34,171 nt of DNA from Sphingobium quisquiliarum P25 (GCF_000445065.1 NZ_ATHO01000171.1:1-34171), one strand, 5' to 3'. Shown: positions 24,164-32,137, numbered from the stretch's first letter. The notes: generated by a model from the sequence alone, not told the origin. Program-made: numbers and translations.

Positions 24164-26602
24164 GCGCGGGGACAGCTCGATATCGAGCCAGGCGCGCTCC
24201 TCGGGGGACAGGTCGGCAAGGGCACGATCGAGCATCGCTTCCGAGGTCGACACGAGCTGGACGACGGCGCAGTCGCCGCGCGCGAGATCGGCGGCGATCG
24301 CCGGGATCAGCGAGGGCAGCTTCATCGACAGCAGGATCTGGCCGAAGAAGCGTTGCTTGGTCGATTCGAAGATCGACAATGCCGCGGCCTTCGCGCCGCT
24401 ATTATAGGTGGCACCGCTGAAGCCGTCGGTGACGCGCGTGGCGGCGAGCGCGGCCTGCAGATTGTTGTGAATGATCGCCCAGGCATCGGCATAGGCATTG
24501 TAGACGGCGATCTGTTCTTCGCTGAGCCGATGCTCGAGGATGTCATATTCGACGCCGGCGAAGCTGAGCGCCCGCGCGGCATAGAGGCCCTGCGCTTTGA
24601 GGTCGCGGGCGATCAACTCCATCGCCGCGATGCCGCCTCGGCGCAGGGATTCCACGAAGGCCCGCCGGTCGGCGAAGGCCGTCTGCGGTCCCCACAATCC
24701 GAGGCGTGTCGCATAGGCAAGATTGTTGACATCCGAGGCGCCCGTCGCCGAGGCGTAGAGAATCCGGGCGCGCGGAGCGAGATTTTGCAGGCGGACGCCG
24801 GCAATGCCCTGCTCGGACCCTTTCGTGGCGCCGAACCGGCCCTCGCCGCCGGCCACCCCGGCCATTTCATGCGCCTCGTCGAAAACGATGACGCCGCTGA
24901 AATCCTCACCCATCCATTCGATCAGCTGGCGCAGCCGCGTGCCCCTGTCGCCGCGGTTGGAGCGCAGGGTGGCATAGGTCAGGAAGAGGATCCCATCGCC
25001 CAGCGCGATCGGGGTGCCGAGCTTCCACTGGTTGAGATGCTGGATGTCGAGCGGCAAGCCGCCAAGCGCCGACCAGTCCCGGCGAGCGTCTTCGACCAGC
25101 GTCTCGCTCTTGGATATCCAGAGGTGGCGGCGGTTGCCACGCAACCACTGGTCGAGGATGACGCCTGCCACCTGCCGCCCCTTGCCGGCGCCCGTGCCAT
25201 CGCCAAGGAAAAAGCCGGTCCGATAGGCGTTACCGGCCTCTGCCGGCGACAGCGAAAGACCCTCCTCGCTGGATATGAACCGCCCGGGAAGATCGCGCTC
25301 GAACGCCGCGCCAGCGTAGATCAGCGTTTCGAGCTGCGCGTCCGAGAGCAGGCCGTCGTCCAGGATCCTGGCCGGCAGCACGGGTTCATAAGCGACCGGG
25401 GGTGCGGCAATCGATCCCATTGCCTGCGATTCGACCAGCGCGCTTGGGTGCTCACGAGCATCGGCAATCAGCAGACGGCTCGGCCGATAGGGCAGGTAAA
25501 TCCCTTGCGGTTCGCCCGCGGGTGCGGGCGCGTCGAGACGGTGATAGGCGACCGCGCGGGTCGTGGGCAGGGTCACCGCCGCACGCGAGCAGACGGGGCG
25601 GGTCCGCCGCGTGAGGCCCCGGAACAATCCGCTGGGGCGGGAGATCGGCTGCGGCTGCGGCGCGCATGGGGTCGCCATCGCATCGATGGCCGCAAGCGCA
25701 GCGCCGAGCGTCGTGCAGGTCTGGCGCGGGACCGAGCCCCCTGCCCCGTCCTTTTCGAGGAGTATGAGCTGGACTGCCTGGCCGGTGCCGTGCTTGGCAT
25801 AGGCATCGGGCGGCAGGTCGAGATGCAGCCGGGCATGCGCGCCCGCAGTGGCGTGCAGCCAATCCGCGTCCTCCGTCTCGATGCGGTCGGGGAGAATAAC
25901 GGCGCAGCGCCCGCCTGGAGCAAGCCGCAACAGCGCGGAGCGCAAATGGCGAAGCGCGGCATGGCGATCGCGCGCGCGCCCCTGGCTTCGCGAGAAGGGC
26001 GGATTGAGGAGCACGACGCTCGGCACCAGTTGCGGATCGAGCATATCGTCGATCAGTTCGCCATCATGCGTGCTCAGCCTGCCTTCGGGAAAGGCGTGAC
26101 GCAGCAAACGCGTGCGCCAGGCATCGATATCATTGAGAAGGAGGCGCGCGCCGGCGAGATGGGCGTGTACGGCCAGGAGGCCGGTCCCGGCCGAGGGCTC
26201 GAGCACGATATCGTGTGCCGTGATCGCGGCTGCCTTGGCGGCAAGGAAGCCGATCGGCGCCGGTGTCGAGAATTGCTGGAACGCGATCTGCGTTTCGCTA
26301 CGCACGCTTTGCGTGGGAAGCGCCGCCGTCATAGCGATCAGCTGGGCGAGCCGCGCATTCGCATCTGCCGGGAGCGTCGCGTTCTTCAGATGGAGGACCT
26401 GCGCGAGTTCGAGCACATCGTAGGCGTCGCGCAATGACCACAGGCCATCGGCGCTCGAGCCACCGAAAGCGGAGGTCATTTCGGCAAGGAGGTCGTTACG
26501 TGCAACCGGACATCCTTCGGACAGCCGGTCGGCTATGCCTTGAGCAGCGGTACGGGCGGGATCATCGAGCGGCAGCGTGAGCGCGAGGGGGTGTGTGGCC
26601 AT
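24155..26602 (-). pseudogene. strawberry-notch-type helicase with methyltransferase domain, N-terminal part (split by RIT element)
   Basis: This encodes residues 1-816 of an original 1399-aa protein. A SAM-dependent methyltransferase-like domain comes first (LEPSAGTG at 134-141, LLNPPFS at 199-204). A strawberry-notch-type superfamily 2 helicase domain follows, with the Walker A variant GDGTGAGKGRQ (467-477), DEAH (575-578) and YASATGASDVNNLAYATRLG. The fragment ends SPREFL and then a TAA supplied by the RIT element, so the second RecA-like domain (18678-20429) is lost and the helicase cannot work. GGAG lies 7 nt before the ATG at 26602. It follows the Toprim gene in the same direction. In plasmids, such proteins are thought to handle or modify DNA; the substrate is unknown. 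Confidence 0.9.
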
Positions 26603-26668
26603 GGGGCATCTCCAGGTCTGACACCTGGCATCAGCGCCAGGTCATCAGCCGGAAGGCTCCCTCCCCTT

Positions 26669-27535
26669 TCAATCCGCCTCGGCGGCCCGGCGGACACGCC
26701 AAGCATCATTCCAGTCCGCGTGCCGTTCCGGCAGCCGGAGCACCAGTTCGCGTCCATTGGCTGTGAGATGGGGGCGGGCTTTTTTGAGCATGGCGGCAGC
26801 GGCGGCACCGCGATCGCCATAGACGATGATACGCTTGACCCGTTCGGGGATGGCGACAAGCCCAAGGCGTTCGACCCCGCCCAGCGCCCAGGTGGGCGTT
26901 CCGAACCAGGCCATTGCTGAAAGGGCGTCCTCGATGCCTTCGGCAAGGCCAAGCTCCTCGCCGGCCGGCGCCAGACGAATGGCCGCGTCGCCGAGAAGGC
27001 CAAGGGCAATCTTCGGCTTTGGCATGGGTTTGTGCAGGATGTCGGCGAGATCGAGGCAGGTCCGCTGGACGGCGACAACCCCCAGATCATTCTCGACCGC
27101 GGCGATCATCGCCGGAAAGAACCGGCGGCGCTCACCGGCCCCGACGATGGTGCGCGGGTTGTAGCGCAGGCAACGCGGATAGGGAGGCGGCAGACCGCGC
27201 GCCGCCAGATAATCGGCCGCTGGAGATCCGGCGATGGGCTGGCTCGCCTTCCATAGGCGAAGTGCAAGAGCGCGATGGTCCGCGGCCGCCTTCGGGCGCG
27301 GCATTGTGAGCGGCTCCGCATCGTGAAGTTTGCGCCGGCGCAAAGCAGCCAGAACATCGCGCGTGTCGCAGCCGGCAAAGCAGTGGAACAGGATCGCCCG
27401 CTCGCCCAGGCGTACCGACAGGCTGGGACCATGATCGTTATGTGCCGGGCACCGGCATTCGCCGCGCGTACCGCGCCAGATCCCACCCAGGGCTTCGACA
27501 ATGGCTTTGGCGCGATGGGGAGCAGCTATGGGCAT
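26669..27535 (-). CDS. Toprim-domain primase-like protein (CHC2-like zinc finger)
   Basis: The 288-aa product has an N-terminal zinc-finger-like segment resembling DnaG CHC2 (RGECRCPAHNDHGPSLSV, then LFHCFAGCDTRDVLAAL), a middle region (SPAADYLAARGLPPPYP-RCLRYNP, FFPAMIAAV) and a Toprim domain with the acidic motif LGLAEGIEDALSAM and a second motif IIVYGDRGAAA. This matches the DUF7146/Toprim proteins common on alphaproteobacterial plasmids. The Toprim second motif reads DRG rather than the usual DxD. It could act in lagging-strand or establishment DNA synthesis, but it is shorter than a full DnaG and has no clear RNA polymerase domain. GAGG lies 8 nt before the ATG. It lies between ssb and the helicase, all leftward. 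Confidence 0.82.
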   Translation of the reverse strand: MPIAAPHRAKAIVEALGGIWRGTRGECRCPAHNDHGPSLSVRLGERAILFHCFAGCDTRDVLAALRRRKLHDAEPLTMPRPKAAADHRALALRLWKASQPIAGSPAADYLAARGLPPPYPRCLRYNPRTIVGAGERRRFFPAMIAAVENDLGVVAVQRTCLDLADILHKPMPKPKIALGLLGDAAIRLAPAGEELGLAEGIEDALSAMAWFGTPTWALGGVERLGLVAIPERVKRIIVYGDRGAAAAAMLKKARPHLTANGRELVLRLPERHADWNDAWRVRRAAEAD

Positions 27536-27596
27536 CGACTAATCCTCGGAAGTGGTGGAGCGCCGCTGCTGATTGCGCCCTCCCCTCCCCGATATT

Positions 27597-27923
27597 TCAC
27601 CCCGGCATGCCTTTGGGTGCCAGGATCCCGAATTCCTCGACGATGCGATCGGTTGTGTAGTGCGTCGCGCCGTCGCGTTCATAGGAGTTGTCCTTGAGCC
27701 GTCCGGCTATGCGCACGAGATCCCCGACTTGAGCCCGGTCGGCGATATGTTTTCGCTGGCCTTCGCTGAAGACGCTCACGCGGTTCCAGTGGCTGTCTTC
27801 CTGCCATTCGTTATCGTCACCCTTGCGGCGATAATTCGCGCAGACCGACAGCAGGGTGACTTTCGGCCGCGCGTCGATTTCCCCGATCCGGCCGATGATC
27901 TCGAACTTGGCGAAGTTGATCAT
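27597..27923 (-). CDS. ssb: single-stranded DNA-binding protein, short form
   Basis: The 108-aa product has the OB-fold features of SSB: INFAKFEIIGRIGEIDA, the NEWQEDSHWNRVSVFSE strand (like WHRVVLF), and AQVGDLVRIAGRLKDNSYER (like KGSLVYVEGRL). It stops right after the fold (FGILAPKGMPG) and lacks the Gly/Pro-rich linker and acidic DDxIPF tip that chromosomal SSB uses to recruit partner proteins. It is the first gene of the leftward series and is divergent from repA across the origin region. The ATG is preceded by GGAGG at only 4 nt. Confidence 0.85.
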   Translation of the reverse strand: MINFAKFEIIGRIGEIDARPKVTLLSVCANYRRKGDDNEWQEDSHWNRVSVFSEGQRKHIADRAQVGDLVRIAGRLKDNSYERDGATHYTTDRIVEEFGILAPKGMPG

Positions 27924-27953
27924 GCACCCTCCATGCGCAAGGTCATTTGGCCG

Positions 27954-27972
27954 GCAGCCTATCGTAGGCGGC
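27954..27972. other. inverted repeat upstream of ssb
   Basis: GCAGCCTA-TCG-TAGGCGGC pairs at 7 of 8 positions with a 3-nt centre. It lies 31 bases upstream of the ssb ATG and could be an operator or a leader hairpin for the leftward operon. Confidence 0.35.
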
Positions 27973-28154
27973 TAACTTCGCGTATCCCTCCAGGCGGGGG
28001 GATTGAACGATTGCATCAGGCGCGACGCCGATCTCTTTCTCAAAATAAAAAGAATCAAAACGCCGCTGCTCGCAGCGGAAGCTTTTCCGATTCAAAAGGA
28101 TTCAGATTCAGGAGGCCGAAAGCACAGCATTTCTGCGGGTTTGAGCAAGCTTAT
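27973..28154. other. AT-richer segment beside the iterons, with hairpin
   Basis: No gene is seen. Positions 28030-28060 are notably A/T-rich (CAAAATAAAAAGAATCAAAA), a candidate duplex-opening region next to the iteron array. CCGCTG-CTCG-CAGCGG (28063-28078) is a perfect 6-bp hairpin. On the minus strand it is followed by T-rich sequence, so it might also end leftward transcripts. GATTCA occurs three times at 28081-28110. Confidence 0.45.
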
Positions 28155-28256
28155 CCTGACCGGACGGGGGATTTTGCCTGCCCTTCCGGGGGCGCTTCCC
28201 TGACCGATCGGGGGATGCAACCTGACCTGCTGGGGCCTTCCTGACCGTATGGGGGA
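28155..28256 (+). repeat. replication-origin iteron array (five copies)
   Basis: Five copies of CCTGACC-N4-YGGGGGA-like 17-mers start at 28155, 28177, 28199, 28221 and 28240. The first four are spaced exactly 22 bp, two helical turns; the last step is 19 bp. The second copy reads CCTGCCC, and the fourth has only four G. A partial copy (CCTGCTGG) follows at 28263. Directly repeated binding sites upstream of a Rep_3-like initiator gene are the hallmark of an iteron-controlled plasmid origin. Confidence 0.88.
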
Positions 28257-28403
28257 CAGCTTCCTGCTGGAGTGATTCGCTCGCCATAGCGTTCGTCAGG
28301 GACTTTCTTCGGCGTCCGCGCTGCCGTTTGCGCGGGTCCGGGCGCTTGGAAACGCGACTCGCCGCACTTCCTCATGGTTTGCTGCTTCGGAGCGAAGTTC
28401 CAT

Positions 28404-28420
28404 CCTGACCTCTTGGGGGC
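28404..28420 (+). repeat. isolated sixth iteron between array and repA
   Basis: CCTGACCTCTTGGGGGC matches the iteron pattern. Its first 16 bases are identical to an inverted copy inside parB (31944-31959). Confidence 0.75.
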
Positions 28421-28437
28421 CGAATCCGGTGTCTATC

Positions 28438-28476
28438 CTGCCCTGACTTGACGCGTAAGGACAGGTCAGGCAGATT
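28438..28476 (+). promoter_or_regulatory. repA promoter with iteron-half-site operator
   Basis: CTGCCCTGAC (28438-28447) and GTCAGGCAG (28465-28473) form an inverted repeat of the iteron left half. Between and over them lies a possible promoter, TTGACG (28448-28453), 17 bp, CAGATT (28471-28476). Inverted iteron halves over the rep promoter are the usual autorepression site of Rep_3 initiators bound as dimers. The -10 match is only fair. Confidence 0.6.
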
Positions 28477-28514
28477 TTCTCCCACGCTGGACGAATCGGC
28501 GCAGACTTCATGGC

Positions 28515-29678
28515 ATGGATGACGAGCAAGCCCTAGATCACGCTGTAACGCCCTCCCCCACCGGCGATGACGCTTCTCCGGGACGGGCGATGCGGGTGGC
28601 TGCCGCCCTGCAGGCAAAGGGCGGTGACGAGTTCGCCAAGCCCGGCAGCATCGTCGAGGTCAAGTTCGTCAAAGGCCAGTCGCTTAGCCTGACTGCTTCG
28701 CGTTTGCTTGCGCTGATGATTTTGACCGCGGGCGGTGATGCCTGGGAGGACCGCCCGCACAAGATGCGAAAGGCGGACATTCGCCGCGGCCACAAGGGCA
28801 ATGAGCGCATCTCGGATATGCTTGAGGAATTGCACCGCACGCTTTTCGCAGTCGACGACAAGTCCTGGCGCGGCAAGAAGGCGACGCTGCGCTTTTCGCT
28901 TATCTCGTCGTCGCGCGAAGAAGCGGAAGACGAAGAGGGCGCGGACGCTGGGTGGATCGAGTGGGAGTTCACGCCCGAAGCCCGAAAGCTGATCCAGGAA
29001 TCGGAGACCTATGCGGTCCTGAACCGCCAGGCGGTGCTCGGCTTCCGATCAACCTATGCGCTCAAGCTGTACGAGATCGGGGCGCTGAGGCTGCATAGGC
29101 GCCAGTCGCTCTGGAAGGGCGACATGACGGCGCTGCGTGCGCTGCTCGGCATCGCGCCGGACGTCTACAAGGATTTCGCGCAGCTGCGCCGCAAAGTTCT
29201 CGAAAAGGCGAAGGCCGAAATCGACCAGCTCGCCCATTTTCGCGTGGAGTGGCGGGAGATCCGCCAGGGCAGAACTGTCACCGAAATCGAATTCCGCTTT
29301 GAGCCCAAGGATGCTCCGGCCCAAATCGCGACCGTGGATGAGATCGGTCGGCACTCTGCGGGCAGAAAGGCGCGGCGCGAGGACGAGGTGGAGACCGTTG
29401 CCGTCGAGGCTGTCACACAGGCGGCGGTGGCGGCCTTGGTGTCAAAGGATAAGGCTGGGGCAGGGGAGGTCACCTTCCCGAACGGCACGATCCGCTTTGG
29501 CTCGGACACGCTCGCGGCCATCGGCCGTTCGGCTGGCGGCGGTTGGGACATCGATCTCATTGCCGATGCCTATCGCGCGCAGATGGGCGAAAGGCTGGCG
29601 AAGCTCAAGGGCGCCAAGCTGATCGCATCCTGGACCGGCTTCTGCGAGAGTTTCCTGGCACGACGCGGGCGCCCCTGA
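28515..29678 (+). CDS. repA: plasmid replication initiator, Rep_3/RepA type
   Basis: The 387-aa product contains a Rep_3-type initiator region of tandem winged helices: VEVKFVKGQSLSLTASRLLA (about 50-70), AVLNRQAVLGFRSTYALKLY (about 170-190), then YEIGALRLHRRQSLWKGDM and the region LRALLGIAPDVYKDFAQLRRKVLEKAKAEI leading into DQLAHFRVEWREIRQGR-TVTEIEFRF (about 210-275). It would bind the iterons at 28155-28256 and load the host helicase. The first ~35 residues look disordered. No strong ribosome site precedes 28515, and an ATG at 28590 is a possible alternative. It is transcribed divergently from ssb and followed by the parS-like palindrome and parAB. It is the replication gene of this replicon. 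Confidence 0.87.
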   Translation: MDDEQALDHAVTPSPTGDDASPGRAMRVAAALQAKGGDEFAKPGSIVEVKFVKGQSLSLTASRLLALMILTAGGDAWEDRPHKMRKADIRRGHKGNERISDMLEELHRTLFAVDDKSWRGKKATLRFSLISSSREEAEDEEGADAGWIEWEFTPEARKLIQESETYAVLNRQAVLGFRSTYALKLYEIGALRLHRRQSLWKGDMTALRALLGIAPDVYKDFAQLRRKVLEKAKAEIDQLAHFRVEWREIRQGRTVTEIEFRFEPKDAPAQIATVDEIGRHSAGRKARREDEVETVAVEAVTQAAVAALVSKDKAGAGEVTFPNGTIRFGSDTLAAIGRSAGGGWDIDLIADAYRAQMGERLAKLKGAKLIASWTGFCESFLARRGRP

Positions 29679-29679
29679 G

Positions 29680-29705
29680 CCGAAATTGCACCGGTGCAAT
29701 TTCGG
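29680..29705. promoter_or_regulatory. 26-bp perfect palindrome, candidate parS or ParA/ParB operator
   Basis: CCGAAATTGCACC is followed directly by its reverse complement, immediately after the repA stop. Its 18-bp core (AATTGCACC and its mirror) recurs between parA and parB at 31086-31103. A half-site-like GTGCAAATT lies in the parA promoter (29828-29836). Recurrence only around parAB points to partition-protein binding. With a 26-bp stem it could also form a hairpin, but no T-run follows. Confidence 0.75.
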
Positions 29706-29873
29706 GGTGAACTGCCCCCAAGGAGTCAGGTTGCGAGGGGGCGCAAAAGGTCTGCGGCGCAGATTGGGCAAGTTTCGCCCTTCGGGCTGGGCCGACTTGC
29801 GAAAATCAGCCTTCGATTGACCTAAAAGTGCAAATTGAGCTATGCCCCCTCTAGTTTCGCAAGGGGGCCTCTC
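29706..29873. other. repA-parA intergenic region with parA promoter
   Basis: No gene is seen. TTGACC (29817-29822), 17-18 bp, then TATGCC (29841-29846) forms a plausible promoter, with the palindrome half-site GTGCAAATT in its spacer, so partition-protein binding there could repress it. Transcription would start near 29852, which excludes a TTG at 29835 as the parA start. Confidence 0.55.
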
Positions 29874-31076
29874 TTGGCTGCATCACTCGACATTGAGGGC
29901 ACGCAGGACCTGCTGTCCGTCTCGACGCTCGCACAACGGACCAGCTCTGTCCTCGAGCGGCTCCGCGACTCCGCGCGGAGTGCCCGGGCGGACGAGCGGC
30001 GCGAGCCGACGTTCCCGATTGGCAAGGCCGCGGAACTGGTCGGCCGAACCGCGGCGGCCATTCGCGAGGCCGAGAAGGACGGCCGCTTGCCGCCGCCTCC
30101 GCGAACCGAGAATAATCGGCGTGTCGGCTATACCCTGGCGCAGCTCAACGACATGCGCGGACTGTTCGGCACCCGGCCCTGGCGGGCCGCAACCGATCCC
30201 TGCTGCGTTATCGCGGTGCAGAACTTCAAGGGCGGGGTGGGGAAATCGACTCTTTCGGTGCACCTGGCCCAATATCTCGCGATCAAGGGCTACCGGGTGG
30301 CTCTCATCGATTGCGACAGCCAAGCGTCGGCAACCACGCTATTCGGCTATGTGCCCGACCTCGACCTGACCGAGGAGGACACGCTCTATCCATTCCTGCG
30401 GCACGACGACATGGAGTCGCTCGACTATGCCCTGCGCAAGACCCACTTCGACGGCCTTGAGCTTGTTCCGGCCAATCTGCGGCTGTTCCAGTCGGAATAT
30501 GAAATCGCAGCGCGCATGGCGCGGGGGCAGGGGAACCTGATCGACCGCATGGCGCAAGGCATCGCGAGCATTGCCGATCGGTTCGATGTGGTGGTTCTCG
30601 ATCCGCCTCCGGCGCTCGGCGCGATCTCGCTTTCGGTGCTGCGCGCGGCCAATGCGCTGGTGGTGCCGGTTCCGCCGACGGTGATGGACTTCTCGTCGAC
30701 GGCGGCCTTCCTCGCCATGCTCGATGAGACCATAGAGACGCTGGCCGATCGCGGCTTGGCGCCGTCGCTGCAGTTCCTGCGCTTTGTGGCGTCCAAGGTC
30801 GATGAGAATAAGTCGATGCAGAAGGAACTGCTGAACCTGATGCGGACCCTTTTCGGTCACGCGATCGTCCGTACGCCGCTCAAGGATTCGGCCGAAATCG
30901 ACAATGCAACGGCGCGGCTGATGACCGTCTACGAGCTGGACGGCCCGGTCACCAGTTCGACGGTGCGCAACCGCTGCCTTGCCTATCTTGATGGCGTGAA
31001 CAGTGAAATTGAGGTCGACATTCGGTCGATGTGGCCGAGCCATTTGACGCGGCTTCGCAAGGAGGGACTCGCCTGA
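29874..31076 (+). CDS. parA: ParA partition ATPase with N-terminal HTH
   Basis: The 400-aa product is a type Ia ParA: a MerR-like helix-turn-helix region (residues 47-95, FPIGKAAELVGRTAAAIREA, then NNRRVGYTLAQLNDM) and an ATPase domain with the deviant Walker A FKGGVGKST (118-126). It also has the IDCDSQASAT motif A' and VVLDPPPALGAISLS Walker B. The HTH class of ParA usually represses its own operon. The start is a TTG at 29874 with AAGGGGG about 7 nt upstream; another TTG at 29835 lies inside the predicted promoter and is rejected. parB follows after 47 bp that contain the second palindrome. It should move plasmid copies apart together with ParB bound at parS. Confidence 0.92.
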   Translation: MAASLDIEGTQDLLSVSTLAQRTSSVLERLRDSARSARADERREPTFPIGKAAELVGRTAAAIREAEKDGRLPPPPRTENNRRVGYTLAQLNDMRGLFGTRPWRAATDPCCVIAVQNFKGGVGKSTLSVHLAQYLAIKGYRVALIDCDSQASATTLFGYVPDLDLTEEDTLYPFLRHDDMESLDYALRKTHFDGLELVPANLRLFQSEYEIAARMARGQGNLIDRMAQGIASIADRFDVVVLDPPPALGAISLSVLRAANALVVPVPPTVMDFSSTAAFLAMLDETIETLADRGLAPSLQFLRFVASKVDENKSMQKELLNLMRTLFGHAIVRTPLKDSAEIDNATARLMTVYELDGPVTSSTVRNRCLAYLDGVNSEIEVDIRSMWPSHLTRLRKEGLA

Positions 31077-31085
31077 TGCGAGCAA

Positions 31086-31103
31086 AATTGCACCGGTGCA
31101 ATT
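31086..31103. promoter_or_regulatory. 18-bp perfect palindrome between parA and parB, candidate parS
   Basis: AATTGCACC followed by its mirror is identical to the core of the 29680-29705 palindrome. It lies 18 bases upstream of parB, just before its ribosome site GAAGGGG. Confidence 0.75.
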
Positions 31104-31123
31104 CCGGGTAGAAGGGGTGGATG

Positions 31124-32137
31124 ATGAGCAAGAAGAACGCCAACTTCGCGGCTGATCTGGTCGCCGGAATCGACCCGGGGGCGCAAGCCCCAGCGGCGCG
31201 GCGCCCTGGCATCGGTGCGAGCGTGCTGGCGGGCCGGGAAAGCCGGCTTGCCGAATTGGCGACGGGCAGCGTCGTCTCGCGCACCCATGAGCTTGTCGAT
31301 CCCGCGCGCTGCCGAATGTGGGCGGGGCATAACCGCGAATATGCGCTCCTCAATGAGGAGCGGTGCGCCGACCTCATCGAGAGCATCAAGGCGCAGGGCA
31401 AGCAAGAAATGCCCGCCATCGTTCGCCGCGTGAAGGACGATCCTGCCTTCGATTTCGAGGTGATTTGCGGCGCGCGCCGGCATTGGACGATCAGTTGGCT
31501 GCGCGCCCACAACTATCCGGATTTCCGCTTTCTCGTCGATATCCGTAGCCTTACCGACGAGGAGGCCTTCCGTCTCGCTGACCTCGAGAATCGGGCGCGC
31601 GACGATCTCACCGATCTGGAGCGCGCGCGCGACTATCTGCGCGCGCTCGACGCCTATTATGAGGGGCGCCAGAAGGTGATGGCCGAGCGGATCAATGTCA
31701 CGGAAAGCTGGCTCAGCCGCTATCTCGACCTTGCCCGGCTGCCGGCGGAACTGATGGCGGCCTTCGCCCTTCCGCAGGATCTCAGGATCAAGCATGTCAC
31801 CGCGATCAAGCCTCTCTTGAAACCGGAGGATCGGCGGCAGCGTGTGTTCGCCGAGGCGGGACGTCTCGCTCAGGTGCAGTCCGATCGCGCAGCACCGATG
31901 CCGGTCCCCGATATCATACGCGCGCTCGCTCTGGCCGCCGATCCCCCCAAGAGGTCAGGATCCCCCAAGAAGTCAGGAAAGCCGGAAACGATCGTGTCCG
32001 AAGGGGGGAAACCATTGCTGAAAGTGGAGGCGGTGGATCGTAAGGGTCTCAAACTTACCTTGCTCCCGCATGCCGGTGGTACGCGGGCTGAAGCGGAGGC
32101 CGCGTTGAAAGCGCTGCTCGATCAGCATTGGAGCTAG
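31124..32137 (+). CDS. parB: ParB partition protein
   Basis: The 337-aa product has ParB features: HELVDPARCRMWAGHNREYA, the nucleotide-binding box GARRH (116-120), the ENRARDDLTDLERA box (155-168) that clamps around CTP, and a helix-turn-helix (RINVTESWLSRYLDLARLP, about 189-207). A Pro/Lys/Ser linker (about 274-285) and a C-terminal domain with KVEAVDRKGLKLTLLP follow. It would bind parS and spread on DNA to engage ParA. Start: GAAGGGG lies 3 nt before the ATG at 31121 and 6 nt before that at 31124; the latter is preferred. Two inverted copies of the origin iteron are embedded in its linker codons. Confidence 0.9.
   Translation: MSKKNANFAADLVAGIDPGAQAPAARRPGIGASVLAGRESRLAELATGSVVSRTHELVDPARCRMWAGHNREYALLNEERCADLIESIKAQGKQEMPAIVRRVKDDPAFDFEVICGARRHWTISWLRAHNYPDFRFLVDIRSLTDEEAFRLADLENRARDDLTDLERARDYLRALDAYYEGRQKVMAERINVTESWLSRYLDLARLPAELMAAFALPQDLRIKHVTAIKPLLKPEDRRQRVFAEAGRLAQVQSDRAAPMPVPDIIRALALAADPPKRSGSPKKSGKPETIVSEGGKPLLKVEAVDRKGLKLTLLPHAGGTRAEAEAALKALLDQHWS
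31944..31977 (-). repeat. two inverted iteron copies inside parB
   Basis: On the minus strand, CCTGACCTCTTGGGGG (31959-31944) is identical to the iteron at 28404, and CCTGACTTCTTGGGGGA (31977-31961) differs from it by one base in the shared part. Their starts are 18 bp apart. They encode the PKRSGSPKKSG linker of ParB. Confidence 0.8.

Noticed and set aside
24137..26437. 766-aa plus-strand open frame opposite the helicase gene
   Set aside because: It is the antisense shadow of a high-GC coding strand whose minus-strand product has clear helicase and methyltransferase motifs.
28155..28256. Spaced direct repeats as a CRISPR array
   Set aside because: The period is 22 bp with only ~5 bp between 17-bp repeats, the repeats are variable, and there are no cas genes. 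An iteron origin explains it.
29835..29873. Longer ParA from a TTG at 29835
   Set aside because: That codon lies within the spacer of the predicted parA promoter; the TTG at 29874 has a good ribosome site.
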